Positions 21,528-32,789 of a stretch of 64,000 nucleotides of DNA are shown in pieces. The DNA lies in the NCBI GenBank assembly GCA_963281155.1, contig CAUJLY010000005.1, forward strand, positions 2,292,646 through 2,356,645, read 5' to 3'. The first letter of the stretch is position 1. Each line of letters starts with the position of its first letter. Below the pieces are notes generated by a model. The model was given only the letters and a program-made list of their open reading frames with translations. It was not told where the DNA came from and searched no databases. The DNA is from Rhabditophanes sp. KR3021. Taxonomy: Eukaryota > Nematoda > Chromadorea > Rhabditida > Alloionematidae. A program made the translations under genes and the position numbers.

Positions 21528-21729
21528 CCAAAATAATTTGTTCGTAGTAATAGAATCAAATTTAACAGCATAATCTGGCAGAATGATAAGTTCAAGCTAT
21601 ATACAACTCTTTACGTCGTTCAAAACTATTCAACTTTCTTAAGTTATCATATAGATGATTCTGATTCGTAAACAGGTCATAAAAGTCATGAAGATTGTCA
21701 AAATTGACGAATTATTTGTTTTATGATTC

Positions 21730-22760
21730 ATAAACAAACCTGAATAAAAAAATTAAACGTTTTATTAAGGCAAAATTATTAAGATAAATTAAAGAATGTT
21801 TATTAAAAATTATAAATCGAAAAAATTTACGGCTAACTGGGTTGATACTGGAGATTGTTAAACGAAAACGGGTTTTGCATTACGGCATTTTTGATTGAAA
21901 TAATATAAAAAATGTTTAAAGTATTTTGAAAATAATAAAATCAAAAAGTTGAGCATAGCTTTAGCCCCGTTTTTAACAAAACTGTTTTTGTTGCATTTAA
22001 ATATTTTCGCTATACCACTAAAAGCAATACGGAAGGGCTGGGTTATGAAAAATGCTTTAAACTCGTTAAGTCTGATAATTGTGCCTGTTTACCTTCATAT
22101 GTGCTTTAATTGAAATTTCGTCTTACGTTGGTTGAAAAAATATAATCAACATGGAGCACTGATTTATTATTATAAACCGATATTTTCTCACTTTGTGTAA
22201 TGACTCCCAATTGCCTCCTCAGGTCTATGCAAAAGCGACGGTTTATTTCATGCACTTAAACCAATATAATCATTAGCAAAACACTTTTTGTGAAAGAAGT
22301 ATCTATAAGTCTTGGGTCCACGGTGCTACATTTTGTGCATTATAAAAAAACATGTATTTTTTATGTTAAATTCGGATTTATCATGTTAAAATTAGTATAT
22401 GTATATTAGTCTTAGCAAAATAAAATATTATATTAATTCATGACATTCAAATCTAATTAATGTGCTCAGAATTCAAATAAACAACTTAATTCGTCTACCT
22501 TTAGATACATTAATAAAATGATATCATAAAGAAGCTACTAAATATTAATAAAGTACGTTTATTATTATGCGCAAAAAGTACATATTTCAAGCTCCATTTA
22601 ACTTTACTTTCACCTAGATAAAATCTATGTACTTACATACACCTTCAGCATATACTCTTTTTATTGATTTTTGTGTTACTGAACAATTCACGTGATTATT
22701 TATTTCATCAAAGTTTGTGTTCTTGTAATTATTGATACACTTTTATTTTAAATTAATCGT
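21730..22760. other. Intergenic, no gene seen
   Basis: AT-rich. A CACGGTGCTACA motif at about 22319 recurs at about 15852 near the hAT relic. Otherwise nothing supported. Confidence 0.45.
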
Positions 22761-22766
22761 TTTGTA

Positions 22767-24179
22767 ATGATTAGTCAAAAACTATTAGCCTTTTTAAATA
22801 AACAAAATGAAGATGAATGTTTATGTTGTGGATATATAGGAAAAGGTGTCGGAGTTCGTTGTCAAGGTTAGTTTATTTTAAATTATTGCACCATTATTTA
22901 TTTATTGTAGTAAATTCATGCCGCCCATGTGCTAATTTCTTCAAAAAAACAATTGCTTTAGGGCTTGAGTATAGATGTAGAAGAGGTAACCAGCAATGTG
23001 AAATTAAATCAGGTAAATATTGGATTAAAATAATTTTTTAAACCAGTTATTATAATTTTAAGGAACACAGAAGTGTCGATTTTGTCGCTTTCAAAAGTGT
23101 ACTAAAGCTGGAATGATTTTAAAAATTAAAAAAGAGGACTGTAAAGAAAATGAAAGCAAAAAAGATGTTTCTCTTATGAAAAATATTAATCCTACCATTC
23201 CATCTACATCATCTTCAGAATATTCTTACAATGAAAATTCGTCTGATGATCAATTTTACCTAAAAGAAACTCAATTATACATAAAACACCACAAAGTAGT
23301 AGAAATTATTACGGCAATAATATCAGGTCCTCCATTATTAACACTAAATAGCATCTTCAATCCAATTTATAGTCCAACCTGTTTACAAAGAATGGCAATT
23401 TGCTTACAACAATTCTTTGATAAGTGGGAAATAAAGCCAAAAGAAGAAATAAAAATTAATACACCTATTTCATTTGTAGATTTTATTGAATTTAGGACAC
23501 AATCATTTAAATTTCATGCTGAAATATTGATGTCATTGTCTGAATTTAATAGACTTTGTCATCATGAAAAAACTTTAATATATCGAAAATTTTGGCCACG
23601 GTTTGATGAATTTTCGGTAAGTAAATATTAACAATTATTTAATTAATGTCTTAGAACGTTATGTTAGCCTTGCAAATATTTGGATATGAAGGTGAAACTT
23701 GCATGATTATAGTTCAAAATGACCAAGCCCTTGAAATAGGTTCTGACAATAAATTTCCAGATAAATTTTTTACAGAAGATCCATTTGAAAGACGTACAAT
23801 TATGAGACATGACTTTGAATTCTACATGACTGAACTTTATAGACCATTTAAAAAGCTTAAATTAGATCAAATTGAACTAAGTTATTTAGTCACTCAAATT
23901 CTATGGTCTCACAAAAGACGAGATGACCTATCTGAAAGTACTTTTTGCTTCATGGATTCAATATTGAAGTCAGCAGCCAGCGAGCTTCAAAATTATTACA
24001 TTTATGAAAAACAAATAGACAATTACTCTTGGAGATTAGTTGAAATAACAAAATATTTGGCAGTATTAACTCAATCAGCAACGAGTATAATTGATAATAT
24101 TATCAAGGCAAAGATAATGGGTCAATTTGGTTCATATAAATGGTTTCCAAATAATACAGTTCTTTGTCCTCTAGACTAA
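22767..24179 (+). CDS. Nuclear hormone receptor, four exons, 426 aa
   Basis: Exons 22767-22866, 22911-23012, 23063-23616 and 23655-24179 join in frame (1281 nt with the stop) through introns of 38-50 bp. Exons 1-3 encode the DNA-binding zinc fingers. CLCCGYIGKGVGVRC and NSCRPCANFFKK form finger 1 with its recognition helix; YRCRRGNQQCEI and KCRFCRFQKCTKAGM form finger 2. A Lys/Glu/Ser-rich hinge follows. The ligand-binding region has FHAEILMSLSEFNRL, HHEKTLIYRKFWPRFDEFS and, in exon 4, VMLALQIFGYEG and YRPFKKLKLDQIELSYL, typical of the expanded, fast-evolving nematode NHR set. It should be a nuclear transcription factor; ligand and targets cannot be predicted. The start is the first ATG, 11 codons before the zinc finger region. 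AATAAA follows at about 24208. Confidence 0.9.
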
Positions 24180-24515
24180 ATGTTCAAAAACAATTTTATA
24201 AAATTTAATAAACCTTTTAATATTTATTTAAAACGAGTGCGTTCAGGGGTATATCATATAAACGTTCATTCATACCATAAGAGCAATAATATTATACCAC
24301 AGAAACATTCACATTATTTTGGTAAAAAATGCTATTATTATTGTAAACAATATTAGCTTGTTTGAGAGTTTTTAAAAGTAGTAAATTTCATGGAAACACA
24401 ATTACTATGTAAAATATGGCCATTATTATAGTATAAATAAAAAATAATGAATCAAAAACGTAGATTCATAGTAAAAAATGCAATGCAATTTTGATAATAG
24501 ACAAAAAATTAAATA

Positions 24516-24800
24516 CAGTGAAGCCTGTCTATAGTGGACACCGTGTTTTATGGACACCTCTCAATAGTGGACACTTTTTTCATTATTTGGATTTTACTGT
24601 GTAAATTTACCAGACTATAAGAGGCACTTATAAAATTTAGCTTTACAGCGATTTTTATAGACTGTTTTCCAATTAAATTTGAGACGTAGTTTATGCTTAG
24701 TACCTTCTTTATAAAATTGATATTCTTTCAAAATAGCCCATCTCATCGGAAAACTTTGACTAACCAAGAAAAGCTCAATGTTTTGAAAGATTATTATTAT
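24516..24800 (+). mobile_element. Truncated pogo/Tigger-like DNA transposon
   Basis: CAGTGAAGCCTGTCTATAG, then TGGACACC, resembles pogo/Tigger terminal repeats and directly follows a TA dinucleotide, the target of that superfamily. TGGACACC/TGGACACT motifs repeat at about 24552 and 24568. At about 24742 a frame reads SHRKTLTNQEKLNVLKDYY, like the start of the transposase helix-turn-helix domain. The frame degenerates soon after and no right end was found. Confidence 0.6.
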
Positions 24801-25811
24801 TTATTACCCGTATCAAAAACACCGTACAATATAAATTACAAAGAACATATAGTATACATATAATAAATGCTGTTTAGTAGCTACTTTGTAGTATCTGGGG
24901 TAATGTCCTCCACATTAATCTATCTTTTGACATCTCTACAATTGTCTTGACACCTTTTATCCGTTAAGATCCTTATAGAGTTGATTAGTGATTAGATTAA
25001 TCTAAATAAACACTATTTATCAGCTAACCTAAGTTAACACCTTTAGCGGTAAAGATGAGTACACACGCGTCACTAGGTAATCTACTTGACGATTAAGTAC
25101 TCCTTAGAGAGAAATAAAATAACCACCACTCGCTAGCGAGCAAAAAGAAAGATAGTATTTTAAGAATAAATATTCAAACTTAATTTCTTTTAATTAAATC
25201 AATTAAAAATATCTAAATTCATTATTTATATGAATAATAATGCATTTGTTAATGGATAGATGTCAATGAACAAAAATTATAATGTTCTTGAAATTGAAAT
25301 GTATAGTTTTAATATACAGAGTTTTCCATTTACCACCACCAACTGCTTTCAAAGTTTGCAAAGGAGATGATTAAAAAATGCTTATCCAGCAGTTTATAGA
25401 TGTTTCTATTAATGATCATTCATATTACCTTAACGTACAGATATTAGATTATGGCGTAACCAGATACATTTGATATTAATAAATACATAAAGAATAAACA
25501 TTGCTTTCAATTTAAATGTTCTTGATAACAAGGATGATACATATGATTTTTATGTATGAGACTTGATTAACAAAAAAGTTTATTTTAATCCCACGCAAAA
25601 TTCATTGATCACTCCAATATACGGAAGTGAGTATATAATTGTGTCGTCATCAAAAAACTCCGTTATACTAGCAAAATTACTCATCCATATAAATACATCA
25701 ACGACAATCAAAACACAAAATTAAAAGAGTAGATCAGCACTAAATCGTTACTAACAATATGTTTTTAAAATAAATTAAGACCCAATTAATATAGACCAAG
25801 AACATTTTTGC
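24801..25811. other. Intergenic, no gene seen
   Basis: AT-rich, with a CTCGCTAGCGAG palindrome at about 25129. No coding region supported. Confidence 0.45.
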
Positions 25812-25813
25812 AC

Positions 25814-25820
25814 TATAAAA
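25814..25820 (+). promoter_or_regulatory. TATA box
   Basis: TATAAAA lies 60 bp before the ATG at 25874, in a setting similar to other secreted-protein genes of this window. Confidence 0.5.
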
Positions 25821-25873
25821 GAAGTGAGAAAACAATTGTAAAAGCATATCATTTTATTTTATTGTTCATTAAA

Positions 25874-26549
25874 ATGCAATCTAAAAATATTTTACTGGTT
25901 CTTGCTTTAACAGGTACTTTGTTAGCTTTCCCTCAAGATAGACATGAAGGTGGTGGAGGAAAAGAAATGGGGGGTTTCAAAAATGGAAAAGAAGGCGGTT
26001 TTTCATTCTTTTTGCAAAATGCTACTCAAACTACTAAGACTCAATTTGAAGAAATTCAAAGAAATCATACTCTTAGTAGGAATGCTAAAACAGCAGCTAC
26101 TGACGCCTTGATTGCTAATGATGCTGGAGAAGGTGTTCAAGTAAGTAAAATATTATAAACATTATAACTAATTAATATTTTTTTAGTCCGGCTATGCTAC
26201 TTTTAAGACTGAAATGACAGCTAAATGGACTGCTTTGAAAACTACAATTGATGCTAATATCACTGCCTCTGACTTAACTACTGCTCAAAAAACACTTATT
26301 CAAAACTTTGAAACTATTTACACAAATGGTGACTTAACTCCAGAAGCAATCAAAACTCAAGCAGAAGCTTTAAAAACAAGTGCTGATCCAACTGATCTTA
26401 AAGCTGTTGAAGAATTCTTTAAAAGTTTGAAAAGAGACTTTGGTGGAAAGTTTGGAGGAGCTGAAGAACACCATGGCGGTATGAATGGAAATGGAGAAGG
26501 TCGTGAAAATGAGAGAAGACATGAACATTCAACTACTCAAGCCCCATAA
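25874..26549 (+). CDS. Secreted DUF148 (SXP/RAL-2-like) protein, 209 aa
   Basis: Exon 1 (25874-26140) and exon 2 (26187-26549) flank a 46-bp phase-0 intron (GTAAGT...TTTTAG). The signal peptide MQSKNILLVLALTGTLLA is followed by a Gly-rich linker. The helical domain runs FFLQNATQTTKTQFEEI, NHTLSRNAKTAATDALIA, then DLTTAQKTLIQNFETIYTN and DLTPEAIKTQAEALK, as in the nematode-specific SXP/RAL-2 family of secreted antigens (role unclear; metal binding has been proposed). The tail is rich in Gly, His and Glu and ends STTQAP. A longer reading from 25808 would bury the signal peptide, so the start is placed at MQSKN. A paralogue with the same intron lies at 32790-33521 on the other strand. Confidence 0.8.
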
Positions 26550-27034
26550 ATTCTTTATAAATATTATTTTGAAATAAACAATATAATACAATATATTTAC
26601 ACTATTTTATTTGCCAAGCAACATTTTATTACATACACATCCAAGAAAATGGATGTAATTACAAAACAATAAAACATCAACTAATATATTTAAGTTGCGT
26701 TCACTATTTTACAACATATAGTACCAGATTATTGTTGAATTAAAAGAATAAATTACATTTTACATGCTTTCATTGCTTCAATATGATATCAATTCGGCAT
26801 ATTCTGTACTATTAAAAATAAAACTACAGCCAATTGAACAAAAAACTGGACCATATAATATTGCTGCTGGAATCTAAAGTGTAACATCTAATTGAAATTG
26901 TATGGAATTAATAAGTTCGTTATTTATTGTTCTTGGCCTAGAGGTCATAAGAATCGACTTGATATAAGTTTATGCCATTTAATGAAATTGAAGTGACTGC
27001 TACATTTCCACTGCTCTTACATTGAACCGTGTAG
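26550..27034. other. Intergenic, poly(A) region of upstream gene
   Basis: AATAAA at about 26572 probably ends the DUF148 gene. No other feature seen. Confidence 0.5.
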
Positions 27035-28000
27035 TCGTATTTGCTGAGGTTCAGCTACAAATTTAATTTACTAGTCAAGAAAGAGAAGTTGTCCAGCAGA
27101 ACTGGCCGGTTTATCAGACAACAGGATCATGTCGTCAGCCTTAGCCAAGTAATCAAAAGATATGTCTTTGCCATCGACAGAGATAGGAAAACCGAAATTC
27201 TTACAGTCTAAATGATTCATGACGAATTGACTAAGTAACGTGAAAAGACGAGGACTCAGTCAATCTCCCTATTCGACATCAGCATCAGAAGAAATCTCAA
27301 TCTTGTTACCGAGAAGTGAGGATGATAGTGTTGAGTTATCATATAATTCTTTGATTGCAACAATATAGACTTCTTCGATGCCGTAGTTTCTCAAGACCAA
27401 CCAAATGTGTTTCCTGGAAACCAAATTGAAACCTTTTTTCAAATCAAGAAAAACTAAATGAAGGTTAATCTTGTGTTCATAAATCTTTTCAAGCATAGTC
27501 ACAAAGGAATTATGTTATCAGTGGCAGAGAAATGACCTCATCGAACCTTGCTTCTAATATCTTCAAAAGAAGTTTAGTATAAATTTTGATAACCGTTCAG
27601 AGAAGAGAAAAGGGACGATAGTTGCCAATATCATTAGAATCTCCTTTCTTGAATAGCAACATTAAACTTGCGTCTTTAAAAAAAGCAGGTGTGGATGCCG
27701 AAAACATGTAGTAGTCGAGTCTTGTGGTCAGAGAACCAGCTAACAGATGAGCAGCAGCTTTAAGTAAGTATCCTTCTACATTGCCCGGGCCATTAGCCTT
27801 GCCAGTTTTGATGTTCTTCAAAGCTGTAAGAACTCCCAGACGGCTGAAAAGAGGAATCATGCTGATATTTGCTGGAGCTATAGAAAAATGACTGGGCAGG
27901 TTAACGTCACAATAGAGATCTTCGTAAAAGTCTTTAATGATTGCTTTAACTGCCGTAGGATTGTTTTGAGTAATACCATTCTTGTATACCAACACATTGT
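27035..28000 (-). pseudogene. RTE-type non-LTR retrotransposon reverse transcriptase relic
   Basis: Minus-strand frames carry reverse-transcriptase blocks in order: NIKTGKANGPGNVEGYLL, SLMLLFKKGDSNDIGNYRP, LVFLDLKKGFNLVSRKHIW, LSPRLFTLLSQFVMNHLDC and LAKADDMILLSDK. The last is the YADD box with the Tyr changed. The order and wording match RTE/LINE elements. Frame breaks around 27510-27600, a stop before LSPRLF, and no endonuclease domain make it inactive. It abuts a plus-strand Helitron fragment near 28,000. Confidence 0.8.
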
Positions 28001-28254
28001 CAGTCCAAGAGTTGGGGAAAATGTTTTGATTCCAAGAATCATTTTATTGAAAACAATTTCCAGTAAAATTGGCTTATGCCATGACAATCAACAAGTCTCA
28101 GTGACAAACTTTATCCCGTGTTGGTCTTGATTTAGCAAAAGATTCTTTCACTCATGGACAACTTTATGTCGGTTTATGAAGAGTCAAATCACCAAATGAT
28201 AAAATGATTCAAACAAATATCACAAATAACATTGTCTACAAAGAAGTTCTTTAA
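27998..28254 (+). pseudogene. Helitron helicase C-terminal fragment
   Basis: The plus strand reads SPRVGENVLIPRIIL, then after a break KQFPVKLAYAMTINKS, stop, QTLSRVGLDLAKDSFTHG, QLYVGL, stop, RVKSPNDKM and a normal terminator after YKEVL. This is the last part of the Pif1-type helicase of Helitron rolling-circle transposons (MTINKSQGQT and HGQLYVALSR motifs). The two internal stops (TGA) fall exactly at the Gly of SQGQ and the Ser of LSR, and a third replaces an Arg before KQFPV. No Helitron end was recognised downstream. Confidence 0.85.
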
Positions 28255-28259
28255 TAATT

Positions 28260-29212
28260 ATTTATTGTATTTTGCCATCATAATTGTTGGATAGTAAGCA
28301 ACACGTCATTCACATTATATGCATATTATGCTCATTATTATTATATATATGTGCAGTTAATATAATAAAGATAGTTGCATCATTTCTACTATTTAATAAT
28401 CACGGTGGTTAAATTTGTCGATTTTTCGGAAGTGTAGTAAAAATATCAATTTAACGAAGCAATCAAGATCCGTAATAATTCTTTTTAGATTCTCCATCAA
28501 TTTCTGCACCTAAGGAACCTTAAGAGATGATTCTGACACGAACACATCGATCTGGAGGCGGACATGAAGAGACTCAATTTTTAACTTTTTTTTAAAATCA
28601 TAAATACTATTGTTTTATATTGATCAAAATTAATAAATAACTTTAATTTAATAAATAATTTAACTTGTAAGCGCAAAAAAAACATTTTATTGCATGGAAT
28701 TTGAACAACATATATTTTTGACTAACATACTCAATTGAACTAAGTTGGAGCAATGATATATGTTCAAAATTGTTCAAAAATGTTAAAATGTACTTTAACA
28801 ATTTACATGAATGTATCTAGTTGAAGGTAGACTGTTATTTGAGTTCAAATAAGCAAGTTTGCTTTTTGTCAATAAATATATTCAATCAAGACATGCAGCT
28901 CCTCAAATAAACTTTGATTTTAAAATCCATTTCATCACAAATAATCAGTAAATCAAGGACTTTCTTTTGGCTACTAATACGTTAAAATCGGTCAAACCGT
29001 GATTGCGGATGAGCTCAGTTTTTGGAAACAGCTATTATAATTATTTTTTTAATTTACAATTATAATTGAATGGCTATTTAAAGCTTGCTTATTTATGTTT
29101 TTTAAGCTTCATAAAGTTGAATCTGATATATAATTAATGTTATTAGTGTTTACTGATTCTACTTCGTTGCGTGAATCATTTTTTACTCATATTTATGAAT
29201 TTTTGTGTTTTT
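28260..29212. other. Intergenic, no gene seen
   Basis: AT-rich. The Helitron 3' end could lie here, but I found no clear hairpin plus CTRR end. Confidence 0.45.
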
Positions 29213-29215
29213 AGG

Positions 29216-29476
29216 ATGGGACGTACTAAGAAGCAATCTAACAAGGCTATTAGGCGAATCATTTGCAAGACTGGGTTAGAACAGATCTCTACAAACACTG
29301 TCATTCGAAATGCAGGCTTAAAGAAAGAGGTTTCCAGATTGAAAAAGGAAAATGAGGATAAAACTGAAACGATAAATGGTTTGAATGATGACAATTTTGA
29401 ACTAAAAAATCAAGTAAAGAATTTGGAGTACAATGGAAGTCACAGAGTTTCGCATGTGACCCGGCCGAGACAATGA
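29216..29476 (+). CDS. Small coiled-coil protein or first exon, 86 aa
   Basis: The ATG comes one base after TTTTTAG, a typical acceptor, which suits trans-splicing of the leader. The basic N-terminus (MGRTKKQSNKAIRRI) is followed by a heptad-like stretch from LKKEVSRLKKENEDKTETI to LNDDNFELKNQVKNLE, so a coiled coil is likely. It ends at a TGA after SHVTRPRQ. It may be a complete small protein or an exon of a decayed mobile-element ORF, since short coiled-coil ORFs with basic ends occur in LINE ORF1 proteins. No zinc knuckle is visible. Confidence 0.4.
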   Translation: MGRTKKQSNKAIRRIICKTGLEQISTNTVIRNAGLKKEVSRLKKENEDKTETINGLNDDNFELKNQVKNLEYNGSHRVSHVTRPRQ

Positions 29477-29561
29477 TATGATAATGCACGTTCAAAAACG
29501 TCTTGAATTTTGCTTTGGATAGATACTTTAAAAGGATTGTAAATGTGAATTAAACTTTAAA

Positions 29562-29890
29562 ACTTTTTCAAAATAATAAAATAAGTAACACACATAAAAA
29601 TGTAACTCTTTGTATTTATGGAGCTCTTTCGTCATATTGACTAGATCAAAAACCAAAATAATACAGCCTAATATATAGCGCTTAAAAAGTTCTAAAAGAT
29701 TGATATAAAGGATTTTTAATTTATGTTGTGTAATGATTGTAGAATAGCAAAATAAGTAATATAACATAAAAAAGTGGCACTTTGTATAAATCAAGCTGAT
29801 GCACCATATTGACTTGATCAAAAATTAAGGTAATCTAGCCTATGATATAGCGCTAGTAAAGGTCTACAAAATTAATGAAATGGATTTTGA
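29562..29890. repeat. Diverged tandem duplication, about 175-180 bp
   Basis: 29562-29715 and 29745-29890 share the same run of motifs (AAAATAAGTAA, ACATAAAAA, CTTTGTAT, CATATTGACT, TAGATCAAAAA/TTGATCAAAAA, ATATAGCGCT). They are clearly diverged. No coding content. Confidence 0.65.
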
Positions 29891-30109
29891 AAGTACCATT
29901 AAAAACATTTTAAACAATTTTTTTAAGAAAAACATCATGCCTACCCGGGTACTTTGAGGGCTGGAGACCGAATATCGGATGAAAACGTCCTCAATCAGTT
30001 TATTTATCTTAATTATCACTATTAAAATTTATTAAAACACAAAGTTAATTCATTTATGTGTTCATGAACTTTTTTAGCTTCATTATCATATTATTGTACG
30101 TAACTCTTA

Positions 30110-30470
30110 ATCTTCAAAAAAAGCATTATGCACAAACAGTAATGAACAAACTTTCAGCATTTATTATTTTTCAGATAAATTCCTTTATAAATTGAGATCA
30201 AATATTTTCCGAAACTGTAACTTTAAATCCAATATCATTTTGTTTCTGTCGAAAATGTGTTTACTTAAAAAAGTCTATACAATTTGTTTAAATGCAAAAA
30301 ATATTAATGAAATGAATTCAAAAATAAGAAAGTTAAATTATCTGGCTTTTCTTAACATATTATTGACTTACTTCATAAAAACAAATGGCGACAATTATTG
30401 TATGTCTAATTATTTCAGTTAATCTAGCAACTTTGGATAAATACTTTAAAATCATATCACTACAATATAA
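30110..30470. repeat. Direct repeat, left copy
   Basis: This matches 31740-32100 in the same orientation over about 360 bp, with the shared motifs CAAACTTTCAGCATTTA, ATTATTGACT, TGTCTAATTATTTCAGTTA and TACTTTAAAATCATAT. The two copies flank the receptor gene at 30519-31546. Confidence 0.7.
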
Positions 30471-30518
30471 TTAAATGGCAACATCAAACAACGATTTTTA
30501 ATAATATCACATACAATT

Positions 30519-31546
30519 CTAAATATGTAATTTATTAGTATAATTTGTGACGGCTTTTGGTATCTTTCTAAGCTTCCATCTCAGATATTCTGTCTTATAA
30601 TTTTGATACAAAATCTCTATTGGTCTAACAATAAAATACAACAAAAAATAATTAATAAACCATGATAAGTCTTGGTCGTCAAATAAATGATAATTACCAG
30701 TAATTTCCATTAAAATAAATGTAATTGATATTCCAATCATTGCTGGTCCAAAAAATGAGCCAAAAGTTACAATGTTCGCTCTCATTTGATTGATATTGCT
30801 TTGTATACGATTCTTTGTTTTGTCCTGAGCGTTTACAAGTAACTTTTTAAAGGTTTTTTCAATATTCCAGTAATAGTAAAATACAACAACTACAAGAACG
30901 AAAAATTCTACGCTAGCGTTTACAGTCACACTGATTACAAATGGACTTAATAATTTATTATTCAGATTTATAACAAACGGAGAACTTTCATTAAAATCAG
31001 GCATTGTTTTATATATCTAAATTATATTCTTCAAACAAATTTGAACAAGTAACTTACAGATTTGGTTAAAATTAAATCAGCCTCTTTATCAACTAACCAA
31101 AATTTTGCAGTTGAAATGGTGACAATTGGTATTAAAATAAAAACAATTCCAATAACAACTTTTTCAATAGCATTTGTATAAAATATATTTGAAACCTTTC
31201 TTACAAAAACATTATATCTACATATAAGAGTTAAAACCATGAACAAGAGATGATAGTGAAACTGAATGAGTAAAAAAGCAACAATGTATATTTGAATGTC
31301 TCTGCTTGCCACATATTTAACTAAACCGTATATAAGATAACTTGTGTAATGTCTGAGAATCTTAGCTCGTAGAAGAAATGCTAGCATGAATGAAATATAA
31401 GCATCTAGGATTCTAGAATATTTTACTAATGCAGTAAACTCATTTTTATGAGGTGGTTTGAATTGAAGAAGTAAAAATATTCCCAAGTTGAGACAAATTG
31501 CAATGATACCTTCTATAGACAAAACAATCAAATATAAATCTTTCAT
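30519..31546 (-). CDS. Seven-helix receptor, two exons, 328 aa
   Basis: Exon 1 (31546-31058) and exon 2 (31016-30519) flank a 41-bp phase-0 intron with a strong GTAAGT donor. Seven hydrophobic segments are present. TM1 is IEGIIAICLNLGIFLLLQF, TM3 is IYIVAFLLIQFHYHLLFMV and TM6 is FGSFFGPAMIGISITFILM. TM7 is LSWFINYFLLYFIV, followed by RPIEILYQNYK. The RYNVFVRKVSNIFYTNAIEK loop after TM3 is shared with the receptor at 17083-18023, 12.5 kb away on the same strand. The general plan fits nematode chemoreceptors, but I cannot assign the class. This copy keeps TM6 and looks functional. It is bracketed by direct repeats, which suggests it arose in a tandem duplication. Confidence 0.78.
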
Positions 31547-31739
31547 ATCCTAATGAATAATAATTTGAGGAAAAAAATAATATGTTAAAATTGTGTTATT
31601 GTAAGAAAGTGTTTTTATTGACTTTGAAAAATGGTACATTTAAAAAGGCATGCACCTATATATTTAGGAAAAATTGATGCACTCAAAAACTTTAAAATCA
31701 TCAATTTAATAATGTTGAAATTGTTCCTATTTATATTCA

Positions 31740-32100
31740 AAAATAAGTAATACGCACAGACTGTAATGAGCAAACTTTCAGCATTTAATTGCTTTTGAGA
31801 TAATTTATTTTATAAATCATAATGAAATATTTTTTAAAAAGTACTTTTACATGTAATTTTATTTTGATTCTTTCAATAATATTTTTGTTGAAAGACAAAA
31901 TTTATACAATATAACTGAATACAAAAATATCAATCTAAGGAAACAAATAATGTCAAAGTTACGTTTTAAATTGTCTGATTTTTGTTAAGATATTATTGAC
32001 TAGCTTGATATAAATAAATGACGACAATTAAGGTTGTCTAATTATTTCAGTTAGTACACAAACTTATGATTAATACTTTAAAATCATATTTCAAAAATAA
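31740..32100. repeat. Direct repeat, right copy
   Basis: Partner of 30110-30470 (see that entry). It lies on the 5' side of the minus-strand receptor gene. Confidence 0.7.
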
Positions 32101-32789
32101 CATTAAGTAGCAGCAATTGGCATATTTTAAACATTAAATAATATTTTTTGATACAATAAATTACATCGAACTCTAAATATATAGTTGATTCGAATTTTAC
32201 CCGTCAATTTTTGGTTTATTTCTGCTATAAATGATCAATAAAGGATGACAGGCATCTCTTTGGGATAATCTATCGGGCTTACTTATCTAATTTTTAAAAT
32301 AAATACCTTTAATTAGATTGTGTATTTATTGCAATTACCATTCCTCATTCTAAAATCAAAAATTGTGTCTCTAAAGATATCTGAGATATGCTTTGGCATC
32401 GTTGTCAATGCAATCTTCTTTAATTAAGTCGTAGTATTAATGTAATCGGAATTTTAATAATCATCTTGGGCATCCTTATCTTAGTTTCCTTTTCAATTGT
32501 GTATTTATGTGTTTGTCTAAAAGTCAAGGTCTTCAACCCTTTAGCCCTATCCCCCCGGAGCAATATAAATTTTATGAAAATTTGGTTAATGCAGTTTGAA
32601 AGCCACGGTTTTTTTATACCTAAATCATAACAAATATTTTCAACATCTCTTTTCTGCTGGGCAGGGGAGGCATTTAAATTTTTTACGAAAAAAAACTTTC
32701 AGACTAAGATACTAATTTACGGAATTTCAGGTTTAATAATAAGTAAATTTAACAGATATTTAGATGATAAGATATAAATCAGAATATTT
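32101..32789. other. Intergenic, no gene seen
   Basis: Contains a C/G run (CCCCCCGG at about 32549) inside an otherwise AT-rich stretch. It may be an old repeat, but I cannot classify it. Confidence 0.4.

Noticed and set aside
25808..25873. Upstream extension of the DUF148 protein
   Set aside because: It includes the TATA box and would hide the signal peptide; the start at 25874 matches the paralogue.
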